Assembly (NCBI GenBank): GCA_007922195.1
Contig: ML682024.1
Coordinates: 7,427,594 to 7,491,593, forward strand
Reading direction: 5' to 3'
From: Podocnemis expansa
Taxonomy: Eukaryota > Chordata > Testudines > Podocnemididae
DNA: 64,000 nt
Shown one piece after another: positions 38,071-49,919 of this stretch. Made by a program: the position numbers and the translations under genes. Position 1 is the stretch's first letter, and every line of letters begins with the position of its first letter. The notes beneath the pieces were generated by a model. That model did not search any database and was not told the DNA's origin. It saw only the letters and a list, made by a program, of their open reading frames with translations.

Positions 38071-40200
38071 TCCTGCTGTCAGATTCTTTAGTGGCAATGG
38101 TTTATTATTGATTTCCAGTGAATTAGTCATTTAAAGAGCTGGGGCTAGTCCCAGGATCAGGCACAACAGAATCAAGGTGAGCATTCAGCCAGGACTACAA
38201 CTACAGCAGATGGAATGGGGCTTTGCCCTAGGTACCCTGGAGCAGCTCCACTGAGCTGTTCTATCAAAGGGAGCGTTCCACAATGCTCGCACCAGGCGCT
38301 GATCATTGTAAGGGCCGTGTTCAGCCTCTAGTTGCAAAACCCCAACCTGCCTGAGGAGACCAACATGCAAACTTCAGGCAGTTTTAGGTGCCCCATTTGT
38401 AAAGCCGCCACAGATGCATCATACCACTCAAAAATGGGGCAGAGAGACAATGGTGAGGCAACTTTTGTTATCTGACCAACTTCTGCTACAAAGCGAGACC
38501 AGCTGTTGAACTCCAGCGGACATGTCCGCAGGTCTGGGAATGGTACACAGAGTGTCCCAGCTAAGTACGAAGTGGAGCTGATCATGTAGCATTGGTCACA
38601 AGCATGTACTGTAAGGGACCATTCAAGGGGAAGACCTGTTGTGCTAGGTCCCTCTGAGGACATGCAACTGTAGCCTATAGATCTAGTCCACTTGCTTGCA
38701 TATACATTTTTCCTCACCTACAGTTTAGGTTTAAGTTCCTTAAAACTTTTAATATTTGTTTTATAACAAAATCTTAGATTCATAGATATTTACTAACATA
38801 AGAGCCTGCAGGCCACATCCTGCTTGAAAGCTAAGCAAACATATTTTTAGGACCTTTGACCCACAAAAAGAACAAGAAGCTTCCTAATATGATTATGTCT
38901 TATAGCATCTCAAAAGTCAGGGGGTATTAAAACGAGGAGGGAGAGCTGGCTGGTTTATGCCCAGACAAATTTAACAAGTTGACCATAAAACCCATCAAAA
39001 GGGCCAGAAATAACACTAAATGTGAATAACAGACTGTCTAGAAACATCTGGAAAGGAAGCGGGTATATCTCTGATATGTGATTAAAACACATGAACTTGC
39101 CAGCTTATAGGAGGTGTACCCCAAGAATCTGGGGGTGAAGGAGCTAAGTTTAGACATGGAAGGAGGGCCCGTATCAACTCTCTTAATTTGCAATGTGCGT
39201 ACATGATGTGAAGTGTACCCTGTGACAGGCCATTGCGATGGCAGAGGTGACTCAACCAATTGCTCCCAAAGACATCACAATGGCTTAGGAGTATTGACAT
39301 GGCACAGATATGTATCTTATTGTAGCTGTATACCTCATTGTAATTCATAAAGGTGAAATGGCTGAGGATTTAAAAATTGAAGAGTAACAGCCAGTGAACC
39401 CAGGGATGGTTCACGCTGGTGACATGGCTGCCCCTTTGGAACTTGTCAAAATTATAAACTCTCAGCTATGCTTTCAGCTGTTTCCAATATTTCACGCTGA
39501 CTCTTCAGACAATTGCATGTGGTGCTCAGTTGGGGAAGAAAGCATGAAAATCTGAAAGTTTACATGAAGGATACGAACTACCAAGGAACAGTTACAACTA
39601 ACCATAGAACTTTTGCAAAAAATGTTGTAATTAAAGAGCTATTAATTGATTAAAATAAATATTTCATAAATTCCCTTTTGATTTCCCCCATCATTTTTGA
39701 CAGGTTACAGCTAGTTAGAGTATAAAAAAGGTAAACAGTGTTATCAAGGTGCGTTCATCAGCTACTCTTTCTTTGATCTTCTTGTGTTAGTATCTTTTGT
39801 TTTAAGATACTTAAGTATTATCAATTGTTTTCAACTTATAGCTCTTAGCTCTAGCTACCTTCCACCTATCCACGCCAAAGCTGAAGGACCAGACATCTTT
39901 CTCGACCAGCTCAGCAGGAAAGGGTGTGAGTATATTCATCCAAGCATGCAATAAAAGTGTAGCACAGATATTTCTGAAAATCAGACTGTATTTAAATCAT
40001 TGTCCATTGTGTTATCCATTTAATTTGATTCACCCATATATTAATTTACTTTAATTTCTTAGCTGCCTATCATTTATGTTATTTAAAACAATCTCTAAAA
40101 TATACATATTTCGTTGTTGCTGTTGAGTATTCGAGTTATACATCCCAGGGGTCCTTGTGAAAACCTCTGTAGCCTGATTTAGGGACTAGAACGTCACTGA
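38071..40200. other. AT-richer intergenic stretch, no gene seen
   Basis: Lower GC than the gene-bearing parts. No coding exon, TIR pair or known repeat was recognised. It may contain aged LTR or LINE debris. Confidence 0.4.
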
Positions 40201-41960
40201 CTTCTGATCAAATTCTTTTGTGGGCCTATAACCCTAACCAAATGACTAAATAACCAAAAATCAGGCAACACAGGAAAAGCTCTGCTATTAATGGAGTGAT
40301 CACTTTGGGGAAAGTGTGAAACAATCTTTACCCTCCAATGGGCCAGTGTCCTGTGAGACACCACCACTTTCTCCCACCAAGCCCATGCCATTCACAACTG
40401 TCTCATTGCCACACAGATCACCTCCTTCTACGCCACCCACCAGACCTTATCATCACTGCCTGCCTCAGGTTTTGCTGAGATTGTGGGTGCCCCTCAGATA
40501 GCTGCCCCAAATGGGTCACCAGAAGCATCCATTTCATCTTTGCTGTTGCAGTTTTGCAGTCAACGACAAACACATGGTCCAAACCATGGCTACAAGGATG
40601 GCTCCCCAATAGGTCAACCTCTTCATGAGCCACCTAGAAGAAGAATTTCTGGACAAAGGCACTGCAATGAAAAACACTCTCCCTGAGCTACATTGATGAG
40701 GTTTTCATCCTCTAGATATACGGCCCAAACTCCCTTGTCAGTATCCACTACAAACTCAACAAGCATCACCTGTCCATTAAGCTCACTCTAGGACACACTC
40801 ACATGAGGATCAACTTGTCAGACATCCCTATCAGCTTCACCCCTCAACCCCTAAAGACAACCATGTACAAGAGTGGTTTTCAACCTGTGGCTGGCAAATC
40901 CCTGAGAGTCCACAAACTATTTCTTAGATTTCTAATGGGGTTCACATGTCCCCTTGACATTTTGGAGGGGTCTGCAGATGAAAAAGGTTGGAAATAACTG
41001 ATATTAAGGAAACCCATGGATCACCACAGCTGCCATCATAGCTCTAGTAACCACCTCAACACACCAAGAAATCTGGTCTCAACAGCCAGGCACTCAGATA
41101 CCACAGAACATACTCCCAGAAGAAAGTCCAGGATAGTCACTGTAACATACTCAAAACCTCCATCACCAAAGACACTCTGCCAAAGAAGTCAATTGCATCA
41201 CAGAAGGGGCCAGCCAGATTCCCCAAGAAAACTTGCATTAATACAGAAGTAAAACCTCTTCCAACCACCCCCCACTGAAATCCAAATGGGATATCATTAA
41301 ACAGTTACAACCCATAATGGACAGGAAGCATGTTCTGAGAGAAATCTTTCCAAACGCCCCACTTCTGGTCTACCAAGAGCACCCTACATCTCAAGGCTCC
41401 TCAGAGTAGGACACACCAACTCAGAGCAGCACCAGATCTGGCCAGAAATACATGCAAAACCTGCAGCTGTATCTCTACCACTCCAGTGATCAGTGCCTTC
41501 AAAACACACCTTCCAAGAGCCATGGGGCTTATCCACTCCCATATGTCACTCAGCCAAGGACCAACCACACCAAATGCCCCAATCGCAACTAGGTGGGTAA
41601 AACTGGACAATCTCCATGCTCTCCAGTGGGCACACGCAGAACAATAATAAACGACAGACCCATCACCTGTGGGTGAATTCTTTTCCCAACACAATTGTTG
41701 ACCTCTGAATCCTCAGTTCTGAAGGAAACCTGCATGACCCATTCAAAAGATAAGCAGGAGGCCCAGGAAACTTCAATCCGCAACTTGGCTAGACGACCTT
41801 TCCCAGAGCTGTAGAAGAGATCTGGGTAGCTCGAAACGTTGTCTCTCTCCTTGACAGATAAAAGATATGATCTCACCCACATAGTCTTTCTAACATCCTG
41901 GGCCCGACATGCGGCTGCCACAAGCCTGGCTGGAAAAACATAGCAGTCATATAATATTAT
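40200..41960 (+). pseudogene. Degenerate Penelope-like retroelement RT
   Basis: Broken frames on the plus strand recall Penelope-type reverse transcriptase in order. Near 40590-40680, MAPQ.VNLFMSHLEEEFLDKG (compare MAPxYANLFMGxLEExF). Near 40725-40860, GPNSLVSIHYKLNKHHLSIK then LT and H.HMRIN...ISFTPQPLKTTMY (the HPSIKLT...I.FLD.....TL.T..Y block). Near 41010, RKPMDHHSCHHSSSNH (the YRKPTDRHSYLHxSSxH block). Many stops and frameshifts are present. A MITE at 40871-41000 splits it between TMYK and RKP. Limits are approximate. Confidence 0.6.
40871..41000. mobile_element. hAT-like MITE inserted in the Penelope remnant
   Basis: Ends GAGTGGTTTTCAACC and, read inward from the right, CAGTTATTTCCAACC; length 130 bp. 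It lies exactly between two adjoining conserved blocks of the retroelement, so it is younger. The target duplication is not clear. Confidence 0.65.
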
Positions 41961-42432
41961 GCTTCTTTTTGGTGCCGTTTCTTGGCTGAACTCACACCCT
42001 TCCTTGGGGAAGTGATGGTAGCAAGGCAGATGGGCGTCCTACTCTGTCCCTGGCATGGCAGATGAGTAAAACAGTCTGGGGCTAAGACGCAGCCAGAGAG
42101 GCGCCATGAATATTCATACAGACATCCAGCCACCTTTGTCCATCTCTCATTTCCTCACCCCAATAATGCTGGAGTGTCCTTCTCTGGCAGGCAGGTCTGT
42201 TACTGAACTTCATGCGTGATCACCAGCTGCAGTTCCTTGCCAAGACAAGTTTGGCAGGGAAGCATCTGCCAACATTCCTATCCTAAATGAGCAGATGCTG
42301 TGACCAGTTCAATTTTCCTGCCACTGGCTAGTGTCATTTGATACAGACATCCCTTCCCCATCCCGCACAATGTTTCCAGTCCCCCCAAACCGAGGATTGT
42401 CATTGGGCCCTGTATGTACACTAAGACTCATA
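41961..42432. other. Intergenic, nothing recognised
   Basis: Between the Penelope-like remnant and the MITE. No coding or repeat signal identified. Confidence 0.4.
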
Positions 42433-42926
42433 GGGTATGTCCACACGTCTCTTTTTATTTTGAAATAGCACTGGTTATTTCGAAATAAAAGAGATTAGGT
42501 CCACATGACGTATTCTTATTTCAAAATGACGGGCTCCGTCATTTCGAAATAAGAGCCATCATTTTGAAATAGCTTAAACCTTCTTTAAATCGAAACGGCT
42601 GTTATTTTGAAATGATTATTTCAAAATAATGCTGTTTGGACATGTTATTTTGAAATAACCATTATTTTGAAATAACACTTTTGCCCTTCTCCTTCCCAGA
42701 GTGCCTTCCTTTTAGCCTATATTGGGTGGGGGCATGGCCCAGGGAGGGGGCCATGTTGCCACACCTCCCATGGTGCCCCTTTCCTAAAGCGAAATAGCAA
42801 GTCCTGTGTTTAGACATGCTATTTCGCTTTGAGCTTTTCCCTTGATTCAAATTAACTTATTTCAAAATAAGGACTTTATTTTGAAATAACTTATTTTGAA
42901 ATAACGATGTACGTGTGGACATAGCC
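42433..42926. mobile_element. MITE with GGSTATGTCCACACGT ends, 494 bp
   Basis: Terminal inverted repeats GGGTATGTCCACACGT and GGCTATGTCCACACGT. Inside are many copies of TTATTTCAAAATAA or TTATTTTGAAATAA, making the element nearly self-complementary. No ORF. The superfamily is not assigned. Confidence 0.8.
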
Positions 42927-43698
42927 ATAGTCCTCAAACCTGCTGCTAACGCTTCCAAGGACAGGCTAGTAGGTTTTTGAGTTACTGCTAAATAAAAAGC
43001 TAAATCAACTCAGTGCGGTACAGTCCCCTCTGCTGCATCACACCCCCAGGAACCTCCAGTTCTTAGATACCCTTGACACCTCTCAGCTGCATCACAACCT
43101 CCAGATCTGAGGCACCCCATGTCCCCTCCCTGCCCAGTCTGTCACAGTCTGCTAGTGAATGTGTGAATCTCTGACAGGGTGTTAGAGAAAGTGCGCACAT
43201 GTTCTCATGTTTGTATGACAGACAGTCCATCAGGGGGTCGCTTGCTCTATTTGTGTGCCCACGAATCTGTCTCCCTCTAACCCTGCTGGCACGTCTTATT
43301 CAAGAAGTGTGTCTGAGGATGGGTGGGAAGGTTGTATGAGTGTGTTAGTGTATTAGCAGTGGGGGGGGGCAGCATATGTATCTGTGATGTTGTGTTAGCG
43401 CATGTGTTTGAGTCTGTGTGTTTATAAGTGTGTCATTGTGCGTTCTGGACGTCAGCATTTGTCTTTTTGGGGTTAGACTTTTCAGGTCCTGGACTCATTT
43501 GGGGTGTGAGATGGTCTTTCCTGAGCACTGTGTGTACTTGAATTTGCAGGTAGTTCATGCTGCCCATGTGTGAGCACAAGTGGTTCATTGGGTCTGTGTG
43601 TGTGGTTCATTGTGCCCTCATAGGGGTGTTTCCATGTGTATTTGCATATGTAGTTCTTTGTGACCTTGTGTATATGCATACGTAGTTCCTTCCTGTGC

Positions 43699-43700
<2 letters not shown>
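42927..43700. other. Intergenic, TG-rich
   Basis: Increasingly TGTG-rich toward a microsatellite at 43701. No gene recognised. Confidence 0.45.
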
Positions 43701-43741
<41 letters not shown>

Positions 43742-43753
43742 CGCGCGCGCGCA
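43701..43753 (+). repeat. (GT)n(GC)n microsatellite
   Basis: Uninterrupted GT run of about 18 units followed by alternating GCGCGC. The whole is alternating purine-pyrimidine. Confidence 0.92.
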
Positions 43754-44029
43754 TCTGTCTCCATTTTTCTCTCCTTCCCTCTCCCATCCACTCTGTGCCT
43801 ACAGCCCCATGGCCCGCCTGGCCCAGCCTCATGGATGGATGTGCGAAGGCAGCCTTGACAGCCACCTCATCACCATCTCGGATGCTTTTTCACCTTCCCT
43901 AGCATCACCACAACCCCTCGATGCCTGTATCCCTGCATGACCCCATGGCAGCCAGTGCCTGCTGGGAGGCGGGTCATAGCTCTGCTCCAGTTGGGCTAGG
44001 AGATGGGCAGACAAGGGCACCTCAGCCAT

Positions 44030-44450
44030 CCCACAATGCATTGGTATTGCCAAGCACCCATAATCCTCTGCTCCCAGCGGGATCACCATGGGAGAGTTGC
44101 TCCAAGAATGTCTCACGTGGGTCAGTTACCCACAAGCCATTGCTCGAGTCCTGACAGAGCCACTAAAAGCAAATGGAAATCCCAGAATGCTCCTGCATTG
44201 ACCAGTTACCCACAATCCCCTGCTCCTGGTGGCATAGCTATGGGGCAGGCATTCCCAGAATCCCCTTGGGCAGGACAATTACCCACAATCCTTTGCTTCT
44301 GGCAGCATGGTTATCAGGCAAATGTTTTTATATCCCTGAGTGGGAAAACTGCCCACAATCCCTAGCTCCTGGTGACATGGCTATGGGGCAGGTGTTGCCA
44401 GACTGCCCCCAAGTAGGGCACTTACCCACAATGCTCTACTCCTGTCTGAC
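44030..44450 (+). repeat. ~65-70-bp tandem repeat with CCCACAATCC core
   Basis: About six diverged copies of AGTTACCCACAATCCCCTGC, TCCTGGTGGCATAGCTATGG and GGCAGGCATTCCCAGAAT. The copies are clear enough to place but vary in length. Confidence 0.7.
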
Positions 44451-45200
44451 AGGGGGGTAGATAAAGAGAGCCCCCCCCCCCAGCCTTGCTGCACTGATCA
44501 CCTCATGAGTAACCCAGCAAAGGGGGATCCAGTCCCGCAACACCTGCCTGCCACAGACCCAAAAACCAGGCAAGGTTGGTGGCTCACTGAGCCCTTTGCC
44601 TGCACACAGACTGCCAGCTTTGGGGTGCAAAATGGGGGCACAGAGGGCTGATCCTATATATGTCTGCTGGACCCATAGCCAGGCCCGAGTCCAGCTCCCC
44701 GTGTGTTCCTGCACTGAATGGGCTACCTGGGGTGCCCACCATGGGAAAGAGGTGTTCCTGGGAAGACCTGTGTGGGTGGCAATCCCCATCCCTACTCCCT
44801 TGTCAGAGTCAGGGAGAGCATCCAGGAGCCCTGAGATGGGGTCTTTGGCCTGTGTGTGTCCCCACCGAGCCGCTGCTGCACCCAGCCATGGGCGGTGTCC
44901 CCTGCGGCCTGCCACTGGCAATAATCTCTCAGAATCGGGCCCTGCTATGAACCCCACCCCCAAACCGTTTCTCATTCATCCGACAGCTTCCCCAAGCCCA
45001 AAGGATCCAGGCAGCCTGTGCTGTTTCCATGGCAACAACTCCATGGAAACTGCAGTCCCATCCCCCCACCTCAGCACTCCACCCTTCCCCCGACACCCCC
45101 TTCAGGGAGAGGGGGACATCCCTTAGCCTGGCCGATGCCCCACTGAAATGAATGGCTCCATCACAGGTCCTTGGGGGCAGCAGGGCCATGCATCAGCCCC
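44451..45200. other. Intergenic, no gene seen
   Basis: Open frames on both strands of up to 179 codons have no family resemblance and overlap each other. I do not support any as a gene. Confidence 0.45.
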
Positions 45201-45204
45201 ACAT

Positions 45205-45545
45205 GCACAGCTCAGAGCCAGCTAGTCAGTTCCATCTATCCATCTTTCCTTCCACACACGTCTGCTCACCCCACAAACCTGTCTGTTCATCCTGTCCCAC
45301 GAACACCTATATATGCATCCCCACATGTCCATCTGTCTATCCCATACATCTGTCTGTCTACCCATCCATCCCTACACATCTGTCTGTCTAACCGCCCATC
45401 CCCGCACATCTTTTTGTCCATTCATCCCCACAAACGTGGCTGTCCAGCTGGCCCCGTGTATCTGTCCCCTGCCACCATCCATCCCCATGTCCATCCATCC
45501 ATCCTCATACATTTTGCTCTGTCTGTCTGTCTATCCAGTGAGCCC
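45205..45545 (+). repeat. (CCAT/CTGT)n-type degenerate simple repeat
   Basis: Runs of CATCCATC, CTGTCTGTC and CACATCTGTCTGTC. The open frame across it is low-complexity. Confidence 0.75.
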
Positions 45546-47363
45546 ATTCCCCACACAGGGAGGCGTTCCAGGCCCTGGGGGACTCACACCCAACATGCAC
45601 CATCCCTGGCCCAGCCATCTGTGTGTTACCCAGGCAGCTGCTTTGGGGGTGAGGTGGGACAAACAGCTACTGACAGCCATGGTGGAGCATTTACGGAGGT
45701 TGTTGACTTCAGTGTCTGCCATCTAGGTGCACACACGCTCCTCAGTGCCCTGCCTCACACATGCATGTATGATCAGTTATGCACACACCCATTCCTGGGC
45801 ACTCAGCCATGCATGCACATTTGTTCTATCACTTGTGTGTGTCTGAACAGACCACCCGATCCCCCACACATATACAATCATTCTCATACATGTGCATGCA
45901 CACTTGTTCACTCCTTAGCCATCACAGCTCACTCGCCACGTGCCATGTAGGTACATACGGCTATGCACACCCACCCACAATCACTGACATCCTCAGCCAT
46001 GTACAATCACTAATAGAACGACACACAAAATCCCTGACACATGCACATAGCTGCTCTGGCATGCACACTAGTCCCAGTCTCTGACAGTGACACTGCAAGC
46101 AACAGCGATGTGATCTCAGAAGTGTGGTGAGTGCATCCCTCCCTTGGATGTATACCTCAGCCCTTTACCTCTTAGCCCAGGGTTACCCATGCTGTAGCTC
46201 TTGGCAGGTGCATGAAAAGGACTAATAATTCCCTAAATTAGCTGCTACATGCTGGAGATGGAGATATTCTTTCTTTGCACCTCTGAACAGAGATCCTCCA
46301 TATGGCTTTGTCCATGTCACAAGCAGTGTGAGTTGTAAGTGTGTCAATCTTACTGTGAAACAAACCCTGGCCTACACATGTTTTGCATGCTAGTCCACAT
46401 CTTGCACAATCCATAGGCAGAGAAGGGGTTACTGTTAGCTAAAGTAACGATGGATGGCTATAACCATTCTGGCCGCTTGTCAGTGGCTTGTGTGTTACAA
46501 CCCATTCAGAGTGTGTTCCTGGGAGAGGAACACACCCTAACAAGAAAGAGAAGCTGGCGTCACCTAAAACATGCCAAAGAAAGAACAAGTCCCAGGATGC
46601 TTTGCAGTTAAGCTAACTTTAAGGAGTGGCATTTTCAGATTCCGACATGGCCGCAATGGGTAAAAGAGCTATGTTCACTGCAGAGTATGTGCAAGGGAAC
46701 TAATGGTGAACAGGCCCCTGGGAAAAGGGACTAAACAGTGATGTACTGAGGCAGCTGGATGGCTGCAAAGGAATGGGGAAATCAATGAAAGATCAGAAGA
46801 AGGATGCCCCAAAAGAAGGAACTACACCAGCGCTGGATTGATACTTAAGAAGAAGGAGGGGTATAGTTACCCTAAGATATCAGGAAGAAGCCGTGAAGAG
46901 AATGATGGGAAACATCTTTCCTGACTGCTGGTGTACCTGTGCCATCTTTGCTAACTGATAATCAGTAAATCCAACCCAAGCAGCTTTATCAAACTAGTCC
47001 CAACTCAAGAGCGCCCTTTGGGCAGGCCCTATAAACCCAGTGGAAGGTCTGGTTAGCAATTCATTGGTTATTGATTAGCAGCAAACCACTGATCATTGAT
47101 AAGTAGCTGGTGACAGTCGTTAAAATACACCACACGTGCATGGGCACACACACAGCCACCGATGCACATTTCTAGACACGTACACATGGCACCTGTTTCC
47201 TCTAAGAGGAATAAACATGTCAAAACCCCGGAAGATGCGGCAATGAGGACTTTTTTTTTTTAATGGCTCATCAGCTTCATATGCTCCAGCCGGGAAAATA
47301 CCAAAGAAGTCATCTTGCATCAGTTTGACTCAGCGCATGTGTGTGAGACAGAGGACGCATTAA

Positions 47364-47368
<5 letters not shown>
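45546..47368. other. Intergenic, CA-rich then unassigned
   Basis: Contains CACACA/CATGCACA-rich DNA to about 46090, then unremarkable sequence. No gene recognised. Confidence 0.45.

Positions 47369-47413
<45 letters not shown>
47369..47413 (+). repeat. (GT)n microsatellite abutting assembly gap
   Basis: At least 22 GT units running into the N tract, so the true length is unknown. Confidence 0.95.
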
Positions 47414-47928
47414 NNNNNNNNNNNNNNNNNNNNNNNNNNNNNNNNNNNNNNNNNNNNNNNNNNNNNNNNNNNNNNNNNNNNNNNNNNNNNNNNNNNNNNN
47501 NNNNNNNNNNNNNNNNNNNNNNNNNNNNNNNNNNNNNNNNNNNNNNNNNNNNNNNNNNNNNNNNNNNNNNNNNNNNNNNNNNNNNNNNNNNNNNNNNNNN
47601 NNNNNNNNNNNNNNNNNNNNNNNNNNNNNNNNNNNNNNNNNNNNNNNNNNNNNNNNNNNNNNNNNNNNNNNNNNNNNNNNNNNNNNNNNNNNNNNNNNNN
47701 NNNNNNNNNNNNNNNNNNNNNNNNNNNNNNNNNNNNNNNNNNNNNNNNNNNNNNNNNNNNNNNNNNNNNNNNNNNNNNNNNNNNNNNNNNNNNNNNNNNN
47801 NNNNNNNNNNNNNNNNNNNNNNNNNNNNNNNNNNNNNNNNNNNNNNNNNNNNNNNNNNNNNNNNNNNNNNNNNNNNNNNNNNNNNNNNNNNNNNNNNNNN
47901 NNNNNNNNNNNNNNNNNNNNNNNNNNNN
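47414..47928. other. Assembly gap (515 N)
   Basis: Run of N. Open frames drawn across it are meaningless. Confidence 1.
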
Positions 47929-47944
47929 CTTGCATGTGACCAGC

Positions 47945-47946
<2 letters not shown>

Positions 47947-47991
<45 letters not shown>

Positions 47992-48011
47992 ACACACACA
48001 CACACACACAC
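47947..48011 (+). repeat. (CT)n(CA)n microsatellite
   Basis: About 15 CT units then about 17 CA units with one T interruption, 18 bp right of the gap. Followed by CA-rich DNA to about 48420. Confidence 0.93.
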
Positions 48012-48831
48012 TCTCAACATCTTGGCACAGTGCAACTCGCCACCCTTGCACAAGCACAGCGCTTGACACACACTCAAACTTTAACACCCCAAAACTCACA
48101 CAGAGCAACTCAACACAACCCCCAACTCGCAGTCAACACCAACACATATGCACAGACGGAATCAACACAACCCTCAACACACACCCACCTACCAGCTCTC
48201 ACACTCAGCAGCACCCTTTACACACACAATCCACACACAACACATGCACAATGCAACCATTGACACCAAGCCTAACTCTCTCACATTTGTTCAACGCAAT
48301 CCTCAGTACACACATAAACACAAAAACACACAATCAGCACAAACCATGATGCACACACTGGCACACACATACACTCAACCCAGCGCCCGTGCCAGCCAGC
48401 AATCAGTGATACACTCACACAACAAAATGGCATTTAGCGTGTTCCCCATTGTGCCCCTGTGCCCCAGCAGGGTAGCTAGTTGTAGGCACACAGAGGTGCC
48501 CAAAAACTAAGCCCAGGGGGGGAGCATCAGCTGCTCCAACACACACACGCACACACACAGAGTTACAGACTTAGCTCAAGCAATTTTTTTTTCCTTTTTA
48601 CTTTCATAACTGAGGCTGCAAACCAGAGGTGCTGTGGCTAGAAACTGCCGAGCTCAGGCACAAATTAAGCAAGGCTCTCCCCAGCCATTATTGTGCCCCT
48701 TACTGCCCTGGTGGTGCCTATGAAGGCACCCATCCATCCTGGCACCCCCCCCACCCCTTCCAGAATCGGGGCCACACCGTAGCACTTGGCGCAGGTGGGA
48801 AACGGGTGTCAGTTTGGGGTTGGGGGCTGAC
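48012..48831. other. CA-rich to ordinary intergenic DNA
   Basis: Degenerate ACACA/CAACAC DNA to about 48420, then unassigned sequence up to a minus-strand splice donor at 48832. Confidence 0.45.
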
Positions 48832-49430
48832 TCTTACCTCGATCTGCCGGTAGAAAAAAGATCTCAGTTATAAAAAGCTCGGATGCCTTCACTTCAGCTT
48901 GAAAAATCGCAGCCACTGATGCAAAAAGATTTTTTTTTTAAAAGGCGAGTTCTGGGTGAGGGGGAGGGGGAAGGGGGAGATGAAAGAGCCTCTGCCTGGT
49001 GCCCCCCCCTTCTAGCCCCAGGTTGGAAAGGTGCCAACGCCCTACCCCTCCCGCCCCTCTTTTTTTCCTACAAAAAAAATATTTCAGCACTTTCTACTAA
49101 AAAAAAAAAACACCCTAATTCTTTGATGGGGAGGGGGAAGCCAGTGGGTGAATTAGACATTCTGCTGGAGCCATGCCATTGGCTGGCCAGTGTTGGGGCT
49201 GGGGGGGGAGGGCTTCCATTGGTGGAGTCTGCCCAATGGATGGATAATTAGACACCCCCCCCTTTTTCTCCCAACCCTTGGAAATTCCCCCCTCCTCAGG
49301 GAGGGGGAAGGTTTCATTAACAAAAAGGGTTAACTCCCAGCTTGTGATTGGCTGAGGAGCAGGATGCAGGAGCACCCGGTTGGCTGGGCTGGCTGTCAGT
49401 CTCCATCCTTTTTGCTGCGTTGAATTGGGA
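48832..49430 (-). promoter_or_regulatory. Candidate promoter and non-coding first exon
   Basis: Four CCAAT/ATTGG boxes lie within 175 bp: ATTGG at 49178, 49218 and 49347, CCAAT at 49233. Downstream on the minus strand, a strong donor GATCGAG|GTAAGA (donor 48832-48837) would end a leader exon starting somewhere above 48838. No coding sequence is attached. It could be a distant 5' UTR exon of SHISA7, whose 5' end is otherwise missing, or a separate transcript. Confidence 0.35.
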
Positions 49431-49919
49431 GGGAGGGTTTTGGTGGGGGTCTGGTGGAATGTGTGGCTGGCTAATCTAAGGGGATGGGGGAAATATCTGG
49501 ACAGGATGGGGCAGAGAGAGGGAATTTAGGGGACTCAATAGCTTGACAGAGAAGAGAGAATGAAAGAAATGGGGATGAAGAAAAAAGGCAGCCAGGATCC
49601 TGTAACTCCTTGGGTGTTTTGGTACCCAGCCTGCCTAATTAATTACCCCCTCAGTCACAAATTAATCATGAAGCCTGGATCCATGATTAATCAAAAGGCT
49701 GGGTTAAGGTCAGTGACCTCTGAGTTGTGTCTGGGTGGGTCCCATGGAAAAATGGGATGGGTGTGCAGCTGCGGAACTGAGCTGAAACTTTGGGGGAGCT
49801 TGTCAGACTCACTCATTAGCTATTTTGGTCCAATGCTGAGCTTGGCCAATGAAAGTATGCATGTGACCCTAACCATTTTAGACTGCTATGCAACATTTAA
49901 CTGATGCCACATGACATTT

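Noticed and set aside
43695..43940. Frame with MARLAQPHGWMCEGSLDSHL after a CT-rich tract and CCTACAG
   Set aside because: Looks briefly like an exon after an acceptor, but there is no partner exon, no donor and no recognised family.
45171..45950. 259-codon plus-strand open frame
   Set aside because: Runs through (CCAT/CTGT)n simple repeat; repetitive His/Ser/Pro translation.
47315..48349. Open frames of up to 344 codons over the gap
   Set aside because: They are made of N and dinucleotide repeats.
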